A stretch of 64,000 nt of DNA from Plantago elongata (taxonomy: Eukaryota > Streptophyta > Magnoliopsida > Lamiales > Plantaginaceae). The position numbers and the translations under genes are program-made. Position 1 is the first letter of the stretch. Each line of letters begins with the position of its first letter. Under the pieces are notes generated by a model. That model made no database searches and was not told the DNA's origin. It saw only the letters and a program-made list of their open reading frames with translations. Location of the stretch: NCBI GenBank assembly GCA_036897095.1, contig JAYMSP010000242.1, forward strand, positions 1-64,000. The letters run 5' to 3'. Positions 47,357-58,723 of this stretch are shown piece after piece.

Positions 47357-47879
47357 TGATCTGAATTCAGAATACTTCTCAAGAAATTGTTGAATTTTGG
47401 ACAAGTGAATGCTGGTGAGATGAGAATGAAGATAATTAGTTTGGAATGAGATATATCTTCTTCGCAATATATAATATATATGTATCATGGGACAAGATTT
47501 TTATTTTTTCTTTCTAGTTGTAAATTAGTAGAGTTTGGTAGAAGAATTTTGTTAAAATTGTCACAACTTCAATAAAAAATTGAAGAAAAGGTAATTTAAT
47601 TATGAAATTTTAAATATAATTCTGAGACCTAATAATTATTATATAGGAGTATGTGTATTGACTAAAAAGACAAGAATAAATTTATTATGCTTAAACAAAT
47701 TGCATTTTATTTTCTTACTTATTTTTTCGAATACCAAGAATGATTTGTAAACTTTATGACTTATTTTTTCAAATTCTGATAATATTAGTAAACTTTATTG
47801 CATATATGTGCGTAATATATGAGCTAGACACCCCTTTTATAAAATGTAAATGCGTGGATATAAATTTATTTCTGGAAGA

Positions 47880-48655
47880 AAAATAGCTACTCTAAATTAA
47901 TAGTTACATATTTAGTTATATCTGATGAGGCATAATATCTCTATCCATTGCAACACATTTACTTATTAATATATAACAATTTCGTCATCTTTATCTAGAG
48001 AAACACATACATAGATATAAACATAGCATTTTTAACATTGCAGGTATTGCAATTATAATGCATGTTTTTTATACGAACGATGTATAATGTCAAACATATG
48101 ATATTTTTAGTTAATGTGTGAAGTTGATCTTCGAGAAATGATCTATCACAAAAGTTTGTATTGTATATATAAAATATAAATTAATAAACAATAAAAGTAC
48201 AATATACTCAAAAGTAACCCACATTTAGTATTATGTGTGAGATTTGTTAGTTATACAAATATGTCATAATAGTAAGTGTCACTAACGAAAAAGTCCCGCA
48301 AGCTTTGTGATTCCCGAATAATGATAGTTTGAAGCGAAACAAATGCAGCTAACCAAACTAGTTAATGACAAAATTAATAAAAGAAAGTAGCACCTACATA
48401 TAGAAAGGAGGAAAATTCGAAAAATGTACCCTAAGTTAATTTCGTCAGAGGATGCATGTATTCCGATTGTTGACTGGCTTAGACAATGATGTTAGCTAAT
48501 TCTATCGCATTGGCTATGTTGGTCATAAATTTGTGTTAATTTCCTAACCCAAACTGTAAACTTCTGTAATCAGAAGCTAAAAGAGAAATATTAACTGGAA
48601 CATGAAAATTACAAGGAGTTTAGCGCAAGTATATAGAACCTAAACAAACATGAAA
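47880..48655. other. spacer beyond the array
   Basis: Similarity to the array ends near 47830, where the CACCCGGCCC landmark breaks off. Nothing else is recognised. Confidence 0.4.
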
Positions 48656-48659
48656 CTAA

Positions 48660-49456
48660 GGGGAAAAATTCAGCAAATGTACCTTAAGTTGTAACACTTT
48701 GAGTTTTGGTACCTTAAATTGTTACCATCTGATTTTTATACCTTTAATTTGAATTCCGTCCAATTATAGTACTCCGTTAGTCCAATTTGACGGAGACATT
48801 AATTTTGACCGTGAAATATCTAATTATTAGCGAAAAGGGTACCTTATTTTGTGACCGTACAATTTAGGTACCTTATATTTTGTATTTATTCAATTTTGGT
48901 ACTTCGTTTTGTTAAATTTGACAGAGTCATTAATTTTGACGTATTTAATGCGCATTAGCGTGAATAAATAAGGAATGACGAGTGTGTGGGTTTGTTTTAT
49001 AAAAGAAGATTATATTAGGGTTTAATGATTTTTTTATAAAATTCTATGTTTACTATTCATATTGAAATTGATTTAATTGTTTTACAATTATTAATTCTTG
49101 AAAATGCTTATTATTTACGCGACGTATTCATGGAAGTTAATCCATGTGCACATTAATTATGCCTAAACTAATGGCTCGGTAAATTTTGACTGACGGAGTA
49201 CTCGAATTTGTCAATATTGAAAATTTAAGTACCAAAATCGAATGGTCACAAAATAAGGTATTTTTTTCGGTAATAACACAACTTAAGGTACTTTTTGTGG
49301 TTTTTTCGGTCAAACTTAACGGCTCCGTCAATATTGACAAACGGAGTACTCAAATTGGACAAAATGTCAACTTAAGGTGCCAAAATCGGACGGTAACAAT
49401 TTAAGGTACCAAACTCGAAGTGTAACAACTTAGGGTACCTTTTTCGTATTTTTCCC
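48660..49456. mobile_element. Mutator-like MITE with a second related element nested inside
   Basis: The outer element (797 bp) has arms of about 130 bp in inverted order: GGGGAAAAATTC, CCTTAAGTTGTAACACTT, GGTACCTTAAATTGTTACC, TCCGTCCAATTATAGTACTC on the left, and their inverses at 49330-49456. Flanking 9-mers are TGAAACTAA (48651-48659) and TGACACTAA (49457-49465), one mismatch apart. Inside, a second pair of arms at about 48825-48925 and 49190-49300 (GGTACCTTATTTTGTGACC and its inverse) marks a nested relative. Both are noncoding. Confidence 0.7.
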
Positions 49457-49499
49457 TGACACTAACAGTATAGTGATCTGTATATATAATCAATATAAT

Positions 49500-51400
49500 A
49501 CAACTCCCACGTCACCATGTACAACTGGAATCCCTTATTGATAATAATCTGTTTGGAATATTCGGTCAGATTGTACTCTAAGCACATGCAGCGGAATTTT
49601 AAAATATTTTAGACCAACATGATAACAGTAATTTAACGTGCTTGAATAAACTGAAATCTTACTTTGTTAGCAATTCCAATTCGCAGCTGTCAGCTTGCAA
49701 CACGGGGTCAACAAAGTCCATCAACTGGTCAATCTCCTCCTCTGTATAATCAACAGCTTCGAGATCCTCTCGAAGAAAATCTCACTCCTTGTGCGAATCC
49801 AGACTGTTTGTTGCTCCTCAAACCTCGGTATCCACATGAGTTCCTTTTACCAAAAAGAAGGATAGTATGTTTTTATGTTTAAATGTGTAGAAGTATTTTG
49901 GAAGAACCAATCAAATTAGTTATTCTTTTCTGTTTTCGTCTTTTGATGGAATGTGTGTGTAAAATTAAATCTTATTCATTTACACAATCTACTACACATT
50001 CATATATGTTCAAAACCCATATGAAGCAGTAAGAAACTGAAAACTAAACATTGATGGTCATTATTCCAAAAGAGAAACTGACAAGAATGTGGGAGTGATG
50101 GGGATCGCGCGTCCCCATCAAAAGAAAACGCCTGGCAGGAACAATTGACACGGGCGCGTGGCGTGGCCCGATCACTCCCATGCTGGGCCAACGACCCAGC
50201 TTGGCCCAGCTCTCTTCCTTTCATTTTCTTTAGTTTCTTTTTCTCCAATATTTATTATTCCAATCCATCTTAAATCATTAGACTCTAATTCTAAATTAGT
50301 CCAACTATAAACTTCATTTTAATTGTTCAAGTCCAATTTAAATCAATCAAAATTATTCTCATATTATTTACAATAAATAATATTTTAATCAACATCTTTA
50401 GTTTGGTAAAGTATACTCTATATAGTGTGATCCATAGGGCCTTATATATTAAGCAGTAATTCAATTAAGTTCACGGACAATTTACCGGACAATATTAATA
50501 TATAAGGACGTTTGAGAGGATATACAAACCACCTGTAATGTAAGGCTCTAATGATGGTACGGTCCTTTCATTCACGAATACTCAAATAAGTCTAGAACTT
50601 GATTTCATGTATGTTCAAATAACTTATTCATTTCTTTCTCATTCTTGTTAGTTGATCCTCGATCATATTAAAACACTATTTTGAATATATCGTAATACAT
50701 TGGCCAATAACTAACGATCAACCTAACTATAAGATGTAAAGTATTCTCTCAAATGTCTATTCCATGTGCTCTGTGATGTACCCAACGCATGTCGTATCTA
50801 CCCCATTTGAAGTGCAATCATTGGTTATGGTCAAAATACACCAGTTAACACATGTAATAGCATTGAACTCAAGTCAAAGGACTAATACATCACCTTACAT
50901 ACCGATACTTCCATAGACATGAATAGAATTAACCAAATGGTTTCTCGACGGATCTACCAACACCCCCTAAGGTGTACATGCATTCATCATGAATGACCAA
51001 GTCATTCATAGTCGTGAGAGCTACTACATTCTCCAAGAATATGATGCAGATCACATGACAATCTCTAACGTGTCATTAATAATCGATATTTTAATGACCC
51101 TCGATTGGAGCTATTTTAGACTTACGTTATGTCATCCAAGTTCCCACACACTTAGTGATAATGGTATGGTCCAAGAAAACATCTTATCGAATTATTCAAG
51201 CAACCAAATAATCAATTCAATAAATGCAATACCAATAATAATATTATTAAACAATAATAAACTGACTGAGTATGATCATAGTACATATTATCCATATAAA
51301 AAGTTGTCTCTAGTACATACATACTTTCATAATCTACTAACAAATTGAAAAGTATGAATTAGGAAGCTTCCGGTACAACTCGAATAGCTTGTTGATCCTC
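49500..51400. mobile_element. probable LTR-retrotransposon remnant
   Basis: The stretch from about 50270 to 51360 has the style of long plant LTRs: repeated Ser/Thr-free low-GC text with GTGTGATCCATAGGGCC, GTTCACGGACAATTTACCGG, CAAGTCATTCATAGTCGTGA and GACCCTCGATTGGAGC. I recall similar wording in Copia-type LTRs, but no second LTR copy, clear ends or pol frame are visible here. It appears broken, perhaps a solo LTR, and its age cannot be judged. A GC-rich island lies at about 50100-50215. Confidence 0.35.
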
Positions 51401-51442
51401 AGTTGTTTTATCTTCAGAAAAACTCCAGAGGCATTGCCTGAT

Positions 51443-53033
51443 CTAATGCAAGACCTTAACAGGAACAGCCTTGAGAGGAGTTGTCTTATGTAGTGTCAAC
51501 CCGAACGTCTCATCCACGTCCATAGCATCAGCATCATCAACTTTCCAATCAAAATCTCGAATCAGAGAGGCGATCATAAGAGGCACAACACGATTCGCCA
51601 ATGGCATAGCAGGGCAAGTTCTCCTGCCTGACCCGTATGGAATTAGCTCGAAATCATGACCTTTGGTGTCAATGTTGTTGTCCATAAACCGTTCTGGCTC
51701 AAAAGAATACGGATTAGGCCATATACTTTCATCTCTCCCAATCGCATAAATGTTCACTAGTATATGTGTGTTTGCAGGAATCATGTATCCGTTGATCTCT
51801 ATATCAGCATCTGCCTTGTGAGGTAACATTAAAGGACCTGATGGGTGAAGCCTGAAAGTTTCTTTCAGTATTGCCTGCATGTATGGTAACTTGGTTATTT
51901 CTGATTCTTCGAGTTTTCCTTGCTTTTGGCTAGTGATCAGTTCGTTTCGTGCCTTTGCCATTTTCTCTGGGTGGCGTATTAACTCTGATATTGCCCATTC
52001 CACAGTAGTTGCTGTTGTATCGGTTCCGGCCAGGAATAGGTCCTACATGAAATTAACAGCGTGCGTACTATGAGGCTATACCATTAAAGAATTCTATCTC
52101 ATTTACCAGCTCGAAAACACAAGACTTTTAACATAGATTGTAACTTACCACAAGTAAATGTAATATTGAATTCCTGTTAAATTCTTTCTCATTGGCCAAG
52201 CTGAAATCTACAAGCTTCTCTAGTATATCCCCAGTCGAGGTCGGTTGCAGTGCCCTCTGGCTAACAATTTCATCGAATTTCTGCAGAAGTTTCCCAGCAA
52301 AGAAGCTTGTCTTTCGCATAAGCCCCTGCAGATCAACAACCTTCAAAACAGGGAAATAGTCAGCCAGATTCGGTGTGCCATGAACTTTCATTAGGCCATG
52401 TACTGTTTCCCTGAACTCTTGAGCCGAGGATTCGGAGCTGAAGCTTGCAAAATCCATGGAGAACATACTAGTTGAAAGCATGTTAAGCGAGGTGATGAAT
52501 GCAGCCTCAGCAATATTTACTGCCTGCCCAGTCTCGCTGCATTGTTGCACATAGTCTCGAAGTTCCTGTATCTTCTCATGTCTTAGGCCCTGGCTCGAAT
52601 CAAGGGTCTGTGACGAGAACATATGATCTTTGCACACCCTACGCAGTACCCTCCAACGTTGGCTATTGGCAGATAACCACGCAATAGAAAGATCACTATG
52701 GTCGAAAGCTTGTAGCGTACTCGGGACAGGCCGACCAGCCAGGGCGTGGTCATGTGTCTTAAGCACTTGTTTGGCGAATTCGGGTGAGGATATGATTACA
52801 GTATTTACTCTACCGAACTTGAGGTTCATAATGGGGCCATAAGTTTTTGATAGGTTTGTGAGTGTGGAGTGCGGGTTTGGACCGAGCTGGTGAATATTGC
52901 CAATGATCGGTAGAGACGGAGGTCCCGGAGGAAGCTTTTGTGACCTCCGCCGGTTTAGTGATCTTGAGTGTAGGATGTAAAAACATGTGAAAAAGACAAG
53001 GCTTGTTAGAGTTGCAATGAAGATGAAATCCAT
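51443..53033 (-). CDS. cytochrome P450, CYP76 family type
   Basis: Two exons (53033-52149 and 52042-51443) join in phase 0 into 494 residues, with the single intron where CYP76 genes usually have it. A membrane anchor (residues 3-20) is followed by the hinge LPPGPPSLPIIGNIHQLG. The I-helix reads AGTDTTATTVEWA, the K-helix KETFRLHP, and the PERF region FEPERFMDN. The heme loop reads IPYGSGRRTCPAMPLANR. The usual FxxGxRxCxG is therefore YGSGRRTCPA: Tyr for the first Phe and Ala for the last Gly, with the heme Cys present. CYP76 enzymes in mints oxidise terpenoids (ferruginol synthase, geraniol hydroxylases) at the ER; the substrate here is unknown. The ATG at 53033 was chosen because the longer frame upstream lacks an ATG. 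Confidence 0.93.
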
Positions 53034-53082
53034 TGAAATGAAGTTATTCTGGTTGAGTTTAATCTCTACTTGCACTTACAAG

Positions 53083-53090
53083 TATTTATA
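53083..53090 (-). promoter_or_regulatory. TATA box of the P450 gene
   Basis: TATAAATA on the minus strand, 50 bases before the P450 ATG. Confidence 0.5.
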
Positions 53091-53574
53091 CATAGTTGTA
53101 CTTGAAATTGTGGTTAGAAATTCACTTTCTTGGAATTATTGAATTTGAAGGTCCTTGGCTCATGCAGGACTTCGAGCATTGAGATATTATTTATGCTTTT
53201 CTTGTGGACAAAAAATATTCAGGTACGTGTTAGTTTCTTGTAAGTTGATTTTTTTTTTTTGGATGTGTGTATATTATCAAGAACTAATGATAACGTGTAA
53301 AATATGTAGCACATTACATGAAACCAGCTAAAATTAATTGAACGAAAAAAAGAGAAAAAGCATTATTGAAAATTAAAATGTGCTATTTCAGAAAAATCTG
53401 TCCTAGCACATTTTCAAATGACAAGTACTGCACAACTTACGCGCATAGAAAACTACACCATCTTAGATTTGTCTACAAGTTGAAATCGGAAATGTTCTGA
53501 CTCAAATACAGATCAACAGCATGTAGAACTACTTGGTTCAGTTCATTCTTCTAGAATAACTACATTTATCATTT

Positions 53575-54026
53575 TTAACTTTCCAATCAAAATATTAAAC
53601 CGATGAGGCGAACATGAGAGGCACAATGGCATAGCAGGGCAAGTTCCCCTGCCTCCAAAATCAATCAGCTCGAAACCAGGCGATAGAAACATTATCGTGG
53701 TTGAAAGCTTGTAACGTAGTTAGGACAGGTTGACTAGACATGTGGTGATCGATCATGTGTCTTAACTCTTAAGTACTTGTTTTGCGAATTCAGGTGAGGA
53801 TATGACTAGGGTGTTTACCCTGCCAAACATGAGGTTCATGATTGGGCATAAGTTTTCGAGAGGCTGTTAGTATCTTGACTGAGCAGCAGGTGACTGTTGC
53901 CAATGAACGGTAGAGACGGAGCTCCCGGAGGAAACTTTTGCGATTTCCTCCGGTTTAGTGATTTTAAAAACATGTTAAAAATACAAGGGTTATTAAAATT
54001 GTAATGAAAGTAGAGATGAAATTCAT
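53575..54026 (-). pseudogene. relic of a second CYP76-type P450
   Basis: On the minus strand the right part (about 54026-53750) resembles the N-terminal half of the intact P450: an anchor start (MNFISTFITILITLVFLTCF-like), the proline-rich hinge from CTCCGGGAGC, and stretches matching FAKQVLKTH. This is joined directly to pieces matching the heme region and the C-terminal segment (about 53575-53700: GCCATTGTGCC..., CAGGGGAACTTGCCC). The middle of the gene is missing and the frame is broken. It is a tandem duplicate that decayed through a large deletion. Confidence 0.75.
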
Positions 54027-54258
54027 TGAATTGAAGTAACTGACTTTAGTATATTACATGTGTGAAATGAAATCAACATAGTATTATTACACAACCAGTC
54101 AATTGAAACAGTTGGTCCAAACAAATCATCAGACTGGACTTGGCAGATAATTGAGGATCTTCAAATCTGAGAAATTAAGCACAAATTATTACCATATTTG
54201 AATAAAGAATATAGATTCTCAATAATTTCTGTAAATTATGTGTAAAAGTAGAAGTTGC

Positions 54259-56401
54259 TCAGGATCCAGGAGCTAATGCTATATAATCTCTTGATCTGTG
54301 TGGCACAAGCAGATCAGAGAAAAATCCTTTCTTTCGTCTTGGGTTACATCCAATATCTCTGCACAACTGATCGTTGTACCAAACGGGGAGACCACCAAGA
54401 CAGGCTCTTCTGAACTTACCATTTCCTGCGTATCGTCTCATGTACGCTTCCCACATCTTAATGTCGTTTTCCATTTCTTTTATAGTTGGCAACTGGAACG
54501 TGTTTGCAAGAAGGTGTGAAAGCCACTGACACTTCATTTCAAATGTGTAAATGTTTGATAGAGACTCTGAGTAACCAACTACTGCCAGTTGTGGAACTCG
54601 CGGATGGATCATTTGCCTATGTCGACACAAAAACAACGTAAGTTATGTACTATTCCATTAATCATTTTTTTTTTTGAAAATCTGATATATTACCGGTAGA
54701 GAGGTATTGCAGAAGTGGGAGATCCTATGATGCTGTTCTGAAAGGTTGGAGAGACAAAGATATTTCTGAGCTTCTGATCACCTTTATAGCCAGTGGCAAA
54801 GATCACAATATCCGCCTTTATTGGAGTATGTTCTCCATCGAGAATGAGGCCTTCTTTACAGAAGCCAAATCCTTCAGATTGCTTCAGGATAATGCTTCCT
54901 TCAGCTACTCTGTCATAAAATGATTCGGGTAGGAAAAGAACCTGACATGAGGCGGCTTCTCTAATCATACTTTCTTCCGGGATCATGTTGTACTTTTTCA
55001 ACGGAAGTTTCCATCTGAGGTAGCTTTCAACAAACTTTGAGGCCCCCCATCGCTACACGAAGTAGATCATTAAATTTATCAAAACTTGTTTGAACATTAA
55101 CTGTATCTGATTGGAAGATTGTTACCATAGGCGAAAGTAATGTTGCCAAGACACTAGACATGAAGCCTTCGCCTGGTTTATGAACCAGTAGCTCTGAAAC
55201 GCGAGTGAAGGACAAGAAGCCGAAACTGACTCCCCATGGTGCAAAATCAGGATACATCCAATGTATAGTTCTTTGAATCAAAGTGCATGGATTATCTACA
55301 CCTGACAGAGTACAAATAAAGCATGAGAATTTATAATGACATAAAGGTAGCATGCTGATTTCGCAGTTTTGTTAGACAGAAATTATACCATTTCTCCGCG
55401 CACATTCAGATGCAATATCAACTGCTGATTTCGCAGAACCTATAACAGCAATCCTCTTTCCTTTAATGAATTCCGAAGCACTTTTATTATCCATATTGGC
55501 GTAATCCATAGAATGCAGTACTTTGCCGGAGAACATCTCTGGACCACAACCTGATCTGAATTCTGGCACATTTGCTAAACCACTGAATCTTCCAATGCAG
55601 AGTATCACAAACTCAGCCTCATAATCCTACCAACACAGACAACTCAACTTAACAATCCGTGCAATAAACATTGATTTTCGCCCAACACGAACAATTATTA
55701 CCTGTAGTAGGATTGGATCTACTCAAGTTCACTAGATAATATACATAACTACTATCAGATCTTAAAATGTAGCATAAACAGGTTCTGACACTATGTTCCC
55801 AGATCAGAACTAAATCGCCCTATAGATTTGTTTCACACTTTTAGTCGAATGGTTAAATAAGATAATCTTGTTTATATGCTAGTAGCCGATAAACTCGTGC
55901 TAAACATAGCCTAAAAGATAGCTGGTGATTGCATATCTGCATATCTACGGAACTTAAGTATACCTTAATAGAATCCTGTTTTGCATGATGAACTTTGAGA
56001 TTCCATTTCCCTTTCGACCCGAACGCTTTTCCACAACCACCCCATAAATCCCATGATCCCATCTCATCTTCAGATTCTCCAACATAATCTATGCTAAGAA
56101 CTTTAGAGTTGAACTCTATATATGGCATCAACTGAAAATGCTGAGCATAAGACTGAAGATACTCCAACACTTGTGCACTCGTAGGGAACGTGTCTTGAAC
56201 ATAATCAGGCCATGGGAAATCTGAAAACTGGAAAAAATCCTTATCACTCTGAATTCTAGTGGACTCAATAGTATGAGTCCACACACCACCAACCTGGCCT
56301 TCCGCTTCGAACACAACCGGACTCAATCCTCTCAATAACGCGTACTTACAGGCGAGCAGGCCACTGATTCCCGCTCCGATGATCGCTACGCGTTTCTCCA
56401 T
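54259..56401 (-). CDS. flavin-containing monooxygenase, plant FMO1 type
   Basis: Five exons join in phase into 522 residues: 56401-55964, 55626-55389, 55301-55126, 55052-54694 and 54616-54259. The FAD site is [17 protein letters not shown] (residues 5-21). [11 protein letters not shown] fits the FMO-identifying motif. The NADPH site is [14 protein letters not shown], where Ala replaces a usual Gly/Asn in GxGxxG. FATGYKGD is the late conserved motif. Other landmarks are [12 protein letters not shown] and [13 protein letters not shown]. The family, including Arabidopsis FMO1 which N-hydroxylates pipecolic acid in systemic immunity, hydroxylates N- or S-containing small molecules. The substrate here is unknown. 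A decayed paralog follows on the same strand. Confidence 0.93.
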
Positions 56402-57232
56402 TGATGATCCGTTTGGTGTAACGTGACAATAGTATACTATTGTATTGGATTTGAGTGGTTGAAGACAATTCTAGGAACGTATAAATTTGATGAAATTAGT
56501 TGGCAAAGAAAATGTGCATTGAATTAACAGCAGTTAGTTAGTTGAGTAGATGAGCCAAAGCCGCAGTCTACTGTTAGAGCACGTGGATATATACGTATTT
56601 AGTAAATTGCATTTATTCACCTCTTATTCAGCCATTAGCCATATATGTGTTCAAGCTCAATGAACAGTTTTGATTATATCGAATAATATCATATCTTTGA
56701 CTACAAATTAAATTATTTATATATATAACACATTTTGGTTTTTCGGAAATACATACAGTTTGTTAAAACTTAAAACAAAAGTTCATCACTTGACAGTTGA
56801 CACTACAGGGCGAACCCAGAAATTAAGATTAGGGGTGAAATTAATTAGGTGATTTAAGCAATAAAGTCCAGATACAGTAACCCAAATAACTGGCCGGATA
56901 ATTGGATAGGATAACATGTTGTAATTAATGTATATTCTGTTTCAAAATATTTTCGTTTTTCATCCAACTTTTAATTGATCGGATTTTATATAAATTTTAA
57001 CTGATTAATACTACTAAATAGTATACTAAAATTTACTTGAGTTTTGTGAAAATTTATTTCTCGAATAGACTAAATAATTATTAGTGTATAAATTAAATTA
57101 AAGTTGCAGTTGAAAACAATATGGAAGGTTAAAACTTAATTAAAGTAGAAGTGAATTGAAGTTATAAGGGTGATTCGAATTATATTGAAACAATTAAAGT
57201 TAAATTGAAAATTTACATTCAAAAAATTTATT
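56402..57232. other. FMO promoter region and spacer
   Basis: Upstream of the FMO ATG; AT-rich with no further gene recognised. Confidence 0.4.
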
Positions 57233-57513
57233 TAGGCTCTATTTAGTAAAACTTGCTGGAAAGCTAGCTGATAGCTGAGAAGGTAGCTAGTAAATTTTTT
57301 CTTTCAACAAGTTAAGACATTGTTTACCATTAATTTTTTAGTTAGTGTTTCAGCTCCATGAATTTTTTTTATATAAAAAGCTCGTTACGTGAACGTGCAT
57401 CTTATCAAACAAGTTAACCGAAAAGTTAGCTGGTTTGAGAAGCTAATCGAATTAGCTTGTTGAAGAAAAAGCTATCTAACCATCTACCAGCCAGTTTTAC
57501 TAAATAGAGCCTA
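57233..57513. mobile_element. MITE with near-perfect 27-bp terminal inverted repeats
   Basis: Ends read TAGGCTCTATTTAGTAAAAC on both sides when read inward, and continue TTGCTGG or TGGCTGG. The interior has GCTAGCTGATAGCTGAG on the left and AGCTAATCGAATTAGCTTG on the right. The element is about 281 bp and noncoding. The TA at each end may be the target duplication; no longer duplication is seen, so the superfamily is open. Confidence 0.65.
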
Positions 57514-57640
57514 ACTTGATTAGCTTCTCAAATTAGCTAGCTTATTTAAGAAGCTATGCATTCACGTAACACGATTTTTATTAAAAAAAGTTTATTAAAC
57601 TGATAAACTAATAGTTAACGGGGCCTTATTTTCAACAGTA
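57514..57640. mobile_element. partial inverted copy of the same MITE
   Basis: The reverse complement of this segment (from TTAACTATTAGTTTATCAG through CGTGTTACGTGAATGCAT to GAGAAGCTAATC) matches the middle of the neighbouring MITE in order. It abuts that element directly, in opposite orientation, and lacks one end. Confidence 0.5.
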
Positions 57641-57864
57641 TGAGGTGTCAAGTGAACATTTATTACTTTCTATAAGGTGTAAGCATTTATAATTCACAAA
57701 ATAATGAAAGAATTAGGTTGCGTAATTTTCAATAATTATTAAAACTGATTTGAATTGGAAAGAACTAAACTTAATAGAATTATTAGTATAAAATATAAGT
57801 AAGGAGAGCTTATTAGGTTTAAAATGAATTGAAAGAGTTAACAGACGAAAATAACATGCCTTAA

Positions 57865-58145
57865 TACTAAGATTATGTTTCAACTTAAATTTACTAAACT
57901 GAATAAAACTTAATTGAACTGAAGTGTAGTTTAAATTATAACTAAGGTTGGGTTCTCTTCAACTAAAATTTACTAAACTGAACTGAATATAATTAAACTG
58001 AATTTACTGAACTGAATTGAAATAAAGTATAAATTATAACTAAGTCGAGCTGAGCTGAACTGAAGTGGACTGAATTGATTTTTAAATAAAGAGAATACCG
58101 CCTAAATAAAGTTGAACTAAATTAATTTTCAGTTGAAGAAAATAA
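57865..58145. mobile_element. TTCAGT-rich MITE inserted into another copy of its own family
   Basis: The inner copy, about 57944-58093, starts AAGGTTGGGTTCTCTTCAAC and ends AAAGAGAATACCGCCT, like the element at 13496-13907. Outside it on both sides lie further arms of the same family (left: TTTCAACTTAAATTTACTAA; right: TTTTCAGTTGAAGAAAATAA). These look like a split older copy. Exact target duplications are not preserved. Confidence 0.55.
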
Positions 58146-58149
58146 AGCT

Positions 58150-58720
58150 AAATACGTCATTAGTTTAATAGTAATAAATTTATCATTCATATTTTTTGTT
58201 TAATATGTTAAATAATAGCCGATAAGTTTGGTAGGAAATATGCTATACTAGGAAACAATCAAAAGAGAATTATAACTTTGGTAGTAAATGAAACCTTCTA
58301 AGTGACAATACGACAAACATAATTTTGTGGAGGATATTGTGTCTTTGTCGTAATTTATGGTGGTGGTCCTAATTTAAGGATATTTCAATTCTCAACCCTG
58401 CCCTTTGGATTTACTTGAATTAGTCAATCTTGTTTGGTCTTCTCACTGAATTATTCTAGTTCCCTCCCTCTTCCAACTCCAAGTAGTAATTAATGTTTTA
58501 CCAAATCGAACCGAGTATCAAAGAACTCGAGCTCGAGCTCAATTGAGTTCGAACTTCTGCTTGTTATATAATTAAGCGAGTCAAATATGAACTTGGCATT
58601 CGTGCTCGAGTTATTTGTATTAAGTTCGGACTCCAGTTCGTATTCATCAGTAATGTTAAATGAGCAGAATTCCTGACATAATGCTAGCAAAGTAGGACAA
58701 AGTGCTAATTTACCAGAAAA
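58150..58720. other. spacer between the MITEs and the FMO pseudogene
   Basis: No gene recognised. A short run of alternating GAGCTCGAGCTC lies near 58530. Confidence 0.4.
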
Positions 58721-58723
58721 TTG

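Larger units (their letters stand above)
39600..47880 (-). repeat. tandem array of ~2.3-2.4 kb units
   Basis: Four units share colinear landmarks. The start ATG of the small gene lies at 40297 (relic), 42717, 45007 and 47356, giving spacings of 2420, 2290 and 2349 bases. A noncoding landmark, CACCCGGCCCTTT, lies near 40830, 43190 and 45478. The words GCTAATGCTAGCA lie near 41187, 43545 and 45831. Units are clearly alike but carry many small differences, so the array is not very recent. Three units carry both the small gene and an FMO-tail relic; the 39.6-40.3 kb unit keeps only fragments. Confidence 0.8.

Noticed and set aside
49664-49882. 72-codon frame
   Set aside because: Chance frame at the edge of LTR-like sequence; no recognisable motif.
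58490-58690. 66-codon minus-strand frame
   Set aside because: Glu/Ser/Leu-rich shadow of a GAGCTC-type simple sequence; no conserved feature.
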